The translations under genes and the position numbers were made by a program. DNA of 64,000 bases from Melastoma dodecandrum (taxonomy: Eukaryota; Streptophyta; Magnoliopsida; Myrtales; Melastomataceae), in contig JARUPY010000606.1 in NCBI GenBank assembly GCA_029817715.1, forward strand, positions 5,208,001-5,272,000. The letters are read 5' to 3'. The notes beneath the pieces are model-generated. The model made no database searches. It saw only the letters and a list, made by a program, of their open reading frames with translations, and had not been told where the DNA came from. This document shows, one piece after another, positions 55,868-64,000 of this stretch (within the stretch, counting starts at the first letter, position 1; each line of letters starts with the position of its first letter).

Positions 55868-57829
55868 GGAACGTGATTTCCTCCTAACATAAGGCCTGAT
55901 AGCAGGATCTTCTGGAACGTGAGGCTGCTCCGATGAATCATCCAGGTACAGTTGCGTGATTTGAGAAGGTAATTCTCCTTGTTGTGAATGGTCGTACCTA
56001 AAAAACTTATATTAGTTGAGTTACGAGAGTTTAAATCAATCGAACATCAAAGAACTTACCCGAATTCTCTCGCCCCTTTAATCGGAGCTCCCGGGGTCGA
56101 ACTGGACCCAACCTCGAGTAAGTTGTGTCGAATCGGCATCAATATGGGCAACTTACGAGATGAGCATGCCTTCTCGCACTTCATGGCCCTTATCGTCAAA
56201 TACGGGGTCCTCGTATGTCCGTGGCACCTCCTCATCTTCATGCTCCTCTTTCGCATGGTCCTATGAGGATGATCTTCCTCCATATACTGTCTAGCTGGCG
56301 ACATGAACTCGTATGCAGGTTGATCTTCCAACCCGCCGGTACGACCATACAATTGTACCAGTGCATACTCCCGCATCATCTGCATGGACTCCTCGGCAAG
56401 AAAAACGAGTTCGGGCTGGTCGGACCGAAGCTTAAGCTTGCGGAAATTCTTCATCTATATCACAAATATAGGTTAAAGTTGAAAAATGGAATGGAAAAAT
56501 GTAATGTGATACTCATAAACGACTTACCATTGTGCCTAGCATGGAGCCGGTGTGCGATATGTATTGCCTGGTGTGCTTCACATACCATTTGGAGTATTTA
56601 ATGCGAGACTCCCAAAACAGCGGCACGACCTTGTTCATCCGATCTTCCCATAGCTCCACAAACACCCGAGGACCTCTCTCCAGTTGTTCATCGTCTTGCC
56701 GTGCAAATCCATCCGATGGAGTGCCTTGCTAGTGTCACATTCTGCCGGCACGAGCTGATGGTCGCCAAACTGACGAATCACTCTATTCGGGTAATACCAC
56801 TCCACGATGTAGAAGCAAATGAGAGGAAGTCTGGCATGCCAAAAAGCCTCTCCCGATCGGCAATAATCTGGAAGCATGGCTATCAACTCCTCCTGGTAAG
56901 GATGCCAAACAATCTGCATATATCAATGTGAATGTGTGAGGAGAGTTCGATATAATCAAATGAAATTGTTAGCTATAGAAGTTTACCTAATCCATGTTTT
57001 GCCTATCGAAGGCCTCTATGTGCGAGGAAAGTACATGGGTAGTGACTGTGCGTACATCCTTTGCAACGGCCCAGCGATAGCTCAAAGGTATATCCTCTAC
57101 AAATGGGGTTCGATGTCTAAGAGGCGCTAAATCTGGGAATCTATCCCACGCCCAAATCTGTAACAATATCAGGGGACCCTCTATCTGAGATGCCTTGTGG
57201 TGAGGTGCCTTGTGGTGAGCCGCCTTACACAAACTCCTATAAAGCCACGCAAGGCAGACACTACCCCAACTGTACTGTCCAGCCCTCTCAAAGTCTGCTA
57301 GTAGAGGCAACCAGAATATGTGTATTAAACTGTCTGACTTCGTAGTGAATATCATTCCGCCAATCAGCTGCAAAATATAAGCCCTGGTATGCATCTGCAC
57401 TACCTCCTCAGGGGCATATATAGGGATCTCACCAAAATTGCCAGCCAGCCAGCTTAGTCTAATACGATCAAACCTAATGTTGTCACCCCTAGGTTCCCGA
57501 CCCAATAACTCTAGACACACTGCCTTATTAGATACGAAGGTGTCTGCTATCACCACATCACCATCTACGGGCAAACTTAGCTGAATTGCCACATCCTGTG
57601 GGGTGACGGTCATCTCACCATGCAGCATATGGAAGGTGTGTGTCTCCGGCCTCCAGCGTTCTGTCAATGCTGTGATAAGGACCCAGTCCAAGGAAATGAA
57701 TGGAAGCTTAGCCACTCCGTAGGATCCTGCTTGACGGAGGTAAACATCCATCCTGGGATCGATGGCAACTCCCTTCAGTGATTTCTCTACCCGACGGCAA
57801 GTTAGAATGTTATTATGTAAATAAAACAC
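55868..57829 (-). pseudogene. Plant mobile domain (MAIN-like, PMD) gene, broken by nonsense and frameshift changes
   Basis: Minus-strand exons: about 57829-56987, 56923-56526, 56454 onward, and a tail exon ending at the hairpin (about 55990-55868). Exon 1 carries the PMD signature (LPFISLDWVLITALTERW, MTVTPQDVAIQLSLPV, WGSVCLAWLYRSLC, LLQIWAWDRFPDLAP). Exon 2 continues it (WHPYQEELIAML, FYIVEWYYPNRVIRQFG, then FVELWEDRMNKVVP in a shifted frame). The last codon of exon 1 is TAG exactly at the donor (TAG|GTAAAC), where CAG is expected, and a one-base frameshift lies near 56697. PMD genes are found in plants both free (MAIN family, genome stability and silencing) and as passengers of transposons; here it lies next to a MULE transposase on the same strand. 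Confidence 0.8.
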
Positions 57830-58039
57830 GAATTAGTAAACAAGGTATGAATACATGAAAGATAATGTAATGATTTAAAACTAAAGAAGTTGATATATCA
57901 CACTATATCTGGCTTCTCATACAGCCGTCGTCCGATGCTCTCCTTGAGCATTAAGAACGTTTGTGTTTCTTGGCCCTGGACGCATTTTCCTGTAAGACAA
58001 TATAACAATGATTAAAAACAAACACAAGTAAAGCATAAA

Positions 58040-60600
58040 AACAACAATAATATATAATTTAAACATTGAAAAAGCACTTACAAAGATTCCTATTAGGACA
58101 ACTACGTCGGTTATGACCTTCCTTTCTACATAACCCACAACTAGTTTTTCGAGATTTTTCCTTGATATCCATTTCATTACATATACGGGATGACCTGGGA
58201 CGCCCTTTTGGTCTGACTCTTATAGGGTCGGGATTGACTCTCGAAAAAGGATATTCCGGCCAATCATCTTTGCAATCAAAAGAATGACATTTAGAAGCAT
58301 ATATGGCCTTCTGACACTCGAATGAGTAGAAATGACTAATGACAGCGGTATGATTTACATGCATGTGTGCATAACATGCCAACGCATGCGAACAAGGATT
58401 GCGATAGATTTTCCACTTTTTGCAGCTGCATTTCCGCGCTTGAAGAAATATATACTTGAGTCGATGTTTTCCTCTAGTTTTCACGCAAATCTACCATCCT
58501 GTCGATCGAGAAGTACTACTTCGTACTGTTTGGCCTTCTCTAAATATTTGAACAACCGATTTGTACAAACACTTATAAAACTTTCGCCAATTTTCAACGC
58601 AGAGTCTGCATCATCCGGTCTGGCTATCCAGTATGATACGCAGTTATACCATATTTTCCTAATAAGAGCCGAAACAGGAAGATTTCTGGCACCTCTTATA
58701 ACGGCGTTATAACTCTCGCTCAAATTCGTAGTCATAAGACCATATCTATAAAAGCCATCCCGACTCAAACACCACTGCTCTTCATTCATCTCGGCGAAAA
58801 ACTCACCAGCTTCTGGCATTGATTCGAACAAGCTTCTCATAATGTTCTTGTACTTCACAGTCATCGATTTCCTCGCTGCGGCTATCAACTTCCTTTTACA
58901 AACAACATTTTTATATCTTGTATTGAAATTGCTTGCCACATGTTTAAGACAGAACTGCCAATGCGCAAATGACGGGGTCCAACCCACCTGCGGATCATTC
59001 ACAGTCGCTTGAATGCCAGCATATCAAGCATATTCCTCCCGTCATATCATCAACAACATATCCCTTAAGGCATCTCAAGAACCAACTCCATGAATCATAG
59101 CTTTCCTCATCAACTAGTGCAAATGCAAGCGGCACAATATGGTTCTCCCAGTCCATAGAACATTCAATTAAGAGTTTATGCCTATATTTACCATATAGAA
59201 TCGTGTCATCTATACTTACAACTGGCCGACAATGATTGAATGCCTGAATACACTGTCCGAATGCCCAAAACAGTCTCTGAAAGTGGAATACTTCCACATC
59301 GCCAAGATTATAAGTTGCACCCCAATCAACAATTGTTCCAGGGTTGGCAATTCTAATTGCATTCATAAGATGCGGAAACTCATTATAAGATTCATCCCAT
59401 TCGGCGTATTCAACTGCAATTGCCTTCCTCTTTGCATCCCATACTCGTCTCCTAGTTACTTCGTATCCAAATCTCTCATTTATTACATTTCGTAGGAACG
59501 ACACTTTCACTTCAGGAGATTCTCTAACAAAAGTACGGAAGTAGGGAACCATAAAGTTACAGTCAAGTCGATCATGATCTTGAGAAATCACTGCATTTAA
59601 ACATGTATGCGACTCACCAACAATCGTTATTTCAAACTCATCATCACAAGCACGTTGAATCGCGCGTAATCTCCACTTGCAACCAAATCCAAACTCAGAA
59701 CAAAACACAGACAACGTCGTCTTATCGGACTCCACAATTTCGTAGTTATAATGGTTCTTGATATGGAACATATTCACCGTATGAATGAGATAGTCCTTAT
59801 GCTTAAACCGCATCCCTTTACGAAATTCAACCACAGCGTCCGGATCGTCCATCGTCCTAACATTCTCATCCTCCTCGAAAATCACCTTCCAAGTATCGCC
59901 ACTGTCTAGAAAGAATGGTAGAGATTTCTCCAACCGTTTCTTCCTAGAAGGACCAGCCTCATTAACCCCAACATTCTTAATATTGTCTTCGTTCCCTAAA
60001 TCAACACCGTTGAACATTTCATCATCAATATTGGCGTCATTATCGGAATTCACTATTGAATCAACGATATGATTCCCATATCGCCGATATATAGTTTCGT
60101 TTAGAACTACTTCATCGTCCATATCATGTTCTAAATCTTCAAACGGGTCACCCTCTTCATAATCATCTTCATAATCATTACCACCATCATCATCATTATC
60201 ACCATCCTCCTCATTCCCCACATTACCACCATATCCGCCACACCCTTCATTCACCGGTACCAATCGACGAATATTTCTACTAACTTCGAAATTTTACATT
60301 CTCTCTTGCACGACATTTAACCCCTCGTCCACATTTACTCATACGGCTTGAATGTTACTACCATGCTTACTTCTTGAATTTGTGGACCTCCCTTCATTGC
60401 TAGAATTCTCAAAAACTAATATCACATACACTTCTTTAATGCGGTCACCATTTGACATCGCAAACTCAAACAATAACATAACATCATCATCATCACCAAT
60501 AGGTAATAACACAAAATTTATGCCAGAGGGACCATACGAAGGAACGAGATATCTATTACATATTTCCAGCCTACTGCCTGCGTTTAATCTCATTGCTTAG
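58040..60600 (-). pseudogene. Mutator-like (MULE) transposase, multiply disrupted
   Basis: Minus-strand order: N-terminal segment 60593-60339, main segment 60263-58995 after in-frame stops, then 59002-58481 and 58484-58059 in other frames. The main part has an acidic Asp/Glu/Asn/Gly stretch, the MuDR DNA-binding region (VEFRKGMRFKHKDYLIHTV, GCKWRLRAIQ) and the first catalytic Asp region (VVSIDDTILYGKYRHKLL). The frame breaks just after GGICLI, exactly where family members have SDRH with the second catalytic Asp; those residues are missing and the sequence resumes at AGIQATVND. The last segment has a SWIM zinc finger (CSCKKWKIYRNPCSHALAC) and a CCHC knuckle (CGLCRKEGHNRRSCP). It is not active. 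Terminal inverted repeats were not found. Confidence 0.87.
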
Positions 60601-61395
60601 CAATTATCCTTTCAAATTGCACATAGTCGACATCAACAGGTACCTTTATACGTTTCACTGGACCCCTATTATAGCCTACTCCTTGACTACCATGAATAAC
60701 TTTCCCATTTTCATACAACAACAAATGAACTTGCGATATTGAAACATAAGATAAAACTTATGTGAATTAGCTAGTTCTTCGAACTTAATAATACCTACAA
60801 AAATTCAAACAACATACCATTAATAATCAAAATAAAGTTAACTGCAAAAATCTTTAGTGCACGCTTCGTAAACGAATAATCACAGCACTTTTAGGGACAT
60901 ACCACTTTTAGGGGGTGACGGGCGACAGGCGTCGGAGGCCGGGCCGTCGAAGGTCGGGGCGTCGTGACGGGCGACGGGCGTTGGAGGTCGGGGCGTCAGG
61001 GGTTTGGGGGGTCGAGGGGGCAGATTTAGGGTCAGGGAAAAGTGATTTCGGGTGAGGGAGACCCGAGTTATTCCTGACCCGCCCCCCGTCCGACGCCCAT
61101 ACCTTCCTTTCATACACTCGAAAATTCGCCTAAGTGTTGAAAGGGCGAGTTTTCAAAACCCGACCCTTGATTTTCCAAGTTTCCCGCCCATTGTGCATTC
61201 CCCGAAGGAGTTATCCAAGTGTTGAAAATGCGGGTTAAACCCGCCCCTACATGAGGACGCGTTTTGTAATCGGAATAGCGCATTTTCAAAACGCGTCTAT
61301 TCATGGTAAAATCGTATTTTAAGTAACTGCGACTGTATTTCGTAACTTTTTTTAAAACTAACGTTATTTCAGTAAACAAAACATCAGGGGACTAC
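60601..61395. other. Spacer with GC-rich tandem words and palindromic words, upstream of FRL gene E
   Basis: At 60908-61020 two imperfect copies of a GC-rich unit (GTGACGGGCGAC to GGTCGGGGCGTC) follow each other. At 61138-61305 several palindromic words occur (GGGCGAGTTTTCAAAACCCG, ATGCGGGTTAAACCCGC, and GACGCGTTTTG with its complement 31 bases later). It may be the edge of a transposon and must also contain the gene E promoter. Confidence 0.45.
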
Positions 61396-63953
61396 ATGCA
61401 GCCGCAAGGCGCAAGAAAGCGGGACGGTTCCACCCCTACTCCCCCGCTCCCCATGGACCCTCCCCCCTCCTCCTCCGCCGCCGCCGCCCACTCCGTTCCC
61501 AACGCCAAGAACCTAGTCTCCGTCGGCGAACTCAAGCGGGACTCCCTACGCGACTCCCTCCGGAGGATTCACGACCGCGCCTCCTCCATACTCTTGTTCT
61601 CCCTACAGTGGAAGGACCTCGAAGACCATTATGCCGCTGCCGAGGCCTCCCTCAAGCTCCGAGCCCAGGAGTTGGAGGCATTGGAGGCGAGCGTCGTCCG
61701 AAAGCTGAAGGAGGCTGGCCGCTGGGCCAGGATGCTCGGGGACCGCGCCGAGGCCAAGATTAGGGTTTTGGAGGACAAGGTCGTGGGATTGGCCGCGAGG
61801 GAGAGGGGTTTAGGTCGGGAGGTTGAGGAGCGTTTGAGGGAGGTGGAGGAGGTCGAGAGGAAGGTGAGGATGGAGGGAGCAGCCGTCTGTGAGGAGATGG
61901 CTCGTAGAGGAGCGGAGCTAGAGGGGCTGTTTGAGAGGGTTCGGGTTAAGGAGGAGATGTTGCGACGGAGAGATATGGATTTGGAGTGTAGGGAGAAGAT
62001 CATTGAGGATGTGGAGAGGGAACTGGAGGAAACTTTGAGGCAGATTGGTTTGAAGGAGAAGAAGTTAGATGAGGCACTGAAGCTGGTTGTTTCTAGGGAG
62101 AAGGAAATCGAGGAAAGGGAGATGGAGAGTGAGGTGAGAGGGAGGGAAATTGAGGAAAAGATGGCCGAGGTTATATTGAGGGAGAAGGCGGCTTGCGAGA
62201 GGGAGAAATGGGCTGAAGTCAAAGGTGCTGAATCTGAGGGTAAGCTAAGGGAGCTTTCTTCGAAAACAAAGGAGCTCGACAAGAAACTTGACCGGGTTAG
62301 ACTGATGGAGGAGGAGCTTGCTAGAAGAGCGAGGGAGATGACACTGATAGACGAGGAAATCCAGAAGAAACTGACGGTGATTGGGTTGAAGGAGAAGATG
62401 TTTGAGGATTGGGTCAAAGAGATCGAATCTAAGAAGAAGGACAATGAAGAGAGGTTAAAAGAAGTTCTTCTGAAAGAAAAGAGATTGTCTGAGCACAACA
62501 AAAGGATTTTCCTCCGCAATGAGGAAGCAAATAAGAATTACGAATTGAAGATGACAGAATTGAAGCAGATAGAGAAGAGTTTGGAAGAGAAGGCCAAACA
62601 TATTGAAGAAAAGGAAAGAGAAGCGAACAAAGTAATTGCCCAAGCTGATTTGAAGAAAAAAATATTAGAGGAACCTAGGAAAGGGATTGAGGAGTCGAGT
62701 AAGGTTCTTGAACCATCATTGGAAGGGAAGCTTTTGCAGATTTTCATGATTGAAAATAGGGAGATTGATGGATCATTCCAACACAATGTCCTTGAAATGA
62801 TCAAGGCTTCCCTGAATCCAGCAAGGCTTGTTTTGGGTACTTTGCAAGCATTTTACCCTTCATGCAATAGGAGGGACAATTTAGAGGCAAAGTGCAATAT
62901 ATTCAGGAAGGAGAATTGCCTAGTTTTGCTTGAAGCACTCAGGAATTTATCTCCAGAAATTGGACGGACTGAGAAGGAGGAGGCTTTTAAGTTTTCCCTT
63001 TTTTGGAATCGCACGATGAAAGGGGACGCTGAAATTGTGAATTTTTTCAACCTCTTAGCGGCTTATAAATTGGCTTCTTTTTATCTTGTTGATGACCTCT
63101 TAAAGAGTGTTGGAAGAGTTCGTTACTCAAGAAAGATGCCAGAGCTCTGTCGAGTCCTTGGATTTACTGATAAAATTCCCGGTATATCCTCGGTCTTGTT
63201 GTGCTGAAGAAGCTTCTTCCAGTTTTCGGGCACGTTTTTTCCTTAGCTCGTTTTACTCCCATTTTGTTCATAGAATAAAAAAAGATTTTGCTTGTATGCT
63301 TTACAGTTTAGTGTTGATGGCTGGTCGACTCACAATTTCTGCTGCTTTTGGTGGGTCGGCTACTCTGATGTTTTCAATTCATTAACTTTGATTGATCTGC
63401 TCATGTTGGTGACGATCATGCCCTTTGCTCGAGTGATTTTTTTGTTCTCATGTAGTTGGTAGCCTGTATATAGGATATTGATCAGGAATCCTTCAAAATG
63501 AGACAATGATGGCGAAAATTTTTTGTCATCCCACAATTTCGCTCTCTTAGATCATGGTCTATGCAGAACTCTGTCCGCATTATTCCTTACAGGTGCTATT
63601 CATTATTCAATTTATTATATATTCTGATCTTAGGATTCTTCACACTGTGCCTTAGCTGTCATGGAGAGTTTTCTTTCCCTTTTGGCATCAACATCTTGAT
63701 AAAGTGCATTGTTTTAACAGATGCTCTAGTTTTCTCTTGCATTAATTCTATATTGATGTATGATGGCAGCTTCCTTCTGTTCCTGTCAGGTCTGATCCGT
63801 GATCTTATGAAATTTAATAATCTGCCCTCAGCCATAAGATATATAAATGCGTTCAAGCTAAATGGTGTGTTTCCTGTGGAACCGCTTATAAATAAATGCA
63901 TCGGTAATTCAGAAGACACTTCGAACAGTAAAAGTAACTCTATTTCTGCTCAG
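61396..63953 (+). CDS. FRIGIDA-like protein, gene E (partial, runs off the right edge)
   Basis: Exon 1 (61396-63181) begins MQPQGARKRDGSTPTPP, then a Pro/Ser/Ala-rich leader. The FRL head follows (SLRRIHDRASSILLFSLQWKDLEDH), then about 380 residues of Glu/Lys/Arg-rich coiled coil and, without an intron, the FRIGIDA domain (SLNPARLVLGTLQAFYPS, LFWNRTMKGD, NLLAAYKLASFYLVDDLL, PELCRVLGFTDKIP). After a 608-base intron, exon 2 (63790-63953) continues it (LIRDLMKFNNLPSAIRYINAF, FPVEPLINKCI) and ends at CAG|GTGAAT, so more exons lie outside. Unlike A-D it has no intron between coiled coil and domain and keeps the downstream helices of the domain. This is nearer the canonical FRL layout and suggests the older member of the cluster. 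Confidence 0.9.
63182..63789 (+). other. Intron 1 of FRL gene E
   Basis: Donor CCCG|GTATATC and acceptor TTCCTGTCAG join phase 1 to phase 2 sequence and restore the FRIGIDA domain. No other feature seen inside. Confidence 0.75.
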
Positions 63954-64000
63954 GTGAATACTTTGCATTTTAGTTATCAAGAAGATGAAAGCTTTGTCAT

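Noticed and set aside
61629..62519. 296-codon Ser-rich open frame on the minus strand
   Set aside because: It is the antisense of the Glu/Lys-rich coiled coil of FRL gene E; similar Ser-rich shadows occur opposite every FRL coiled coil here (e.g. 39237-39899, 46513-47154).

Overview
The window is nuclear DNA from a flowering plant, almost certainly a core eudicot. Supporting this are many short GT-AG introns, a DYW-type pentatricopeptide repeat gene, FRIGIDA-like genes, a KIN-14 kinesin, a vacuolar-type NHX exchanger, a Sirevirus-like Copia retrotransposon, an endogenous caulimovirid, and a Mutator-like element with a plant mobile domain gene. Nothing suggests bacterial or organellar DNA. Exon boundaries below were placed by reading-frame continuity and splice consensus. 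No transcript data were available.

Layout. (1) 0-13 kb, ordinary genes: the first exon of a HIPP-type metallochaperone (-), a predicted plastid membrane protein (-), a complete 10-exon KIN-14 kinesin (-), a small unknown Tyr/Gly-rich protein (+), an intronless DYW PPR gene (+), and two adjacent two-exon genes for tiny Pro/Gly-rich proteins with a conserved Cys-rich core (+). (2) 13.2-30.1 kb, a rearranged locus: a solo LTR, a 3'-truncated copy of an NHX gene, a Sirevirus-like element in antisense orientation whose outer LTR is cut to 102 bp, and a complete 14-exon NHX gene (537 aa). (3) 31.2-32.6 kb, a TPRA40/CAND-type seven-transmembrane gene (-). (4) 33.3-47.9 kb, a FRIGIDA-like (FRL) cluster: a frameshifted relic, genes A (+), B (+), C (-, with a frameshift) and D (+), plus a 568-bp Mutator-like MITE built of repeated hairpins just upstream of gene A. 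(5) 48.8-55.9 kb, a decayed endogenous pararetrovirus. (6) 55.9-60.6 kb, a dead MULE transposase with a broken plant mobile domain gene. (7) 61.4 kb to the end, a fifth FRL gene E (+) that runs off the window.

The order NHX, TPRA40, FRL cluster recalls Arabidopsis chromosome 5 (NHX1 AT5G27150, AT5G27210, AT5G27220/AT5G27230) and its chromosome 3 counterpart (AT3G05010, AT3G05030), so this looks like a conserved block invaded by transposons and a virus copy. The genes do not form a pathway. The features that stand out are the FRL amplification with strong divergence between copies, the NHX/LTR rearrangement, the hairpin-array MITE, the hairpin at the virus/transposon junction, and three frame-supported GC-AG introns.
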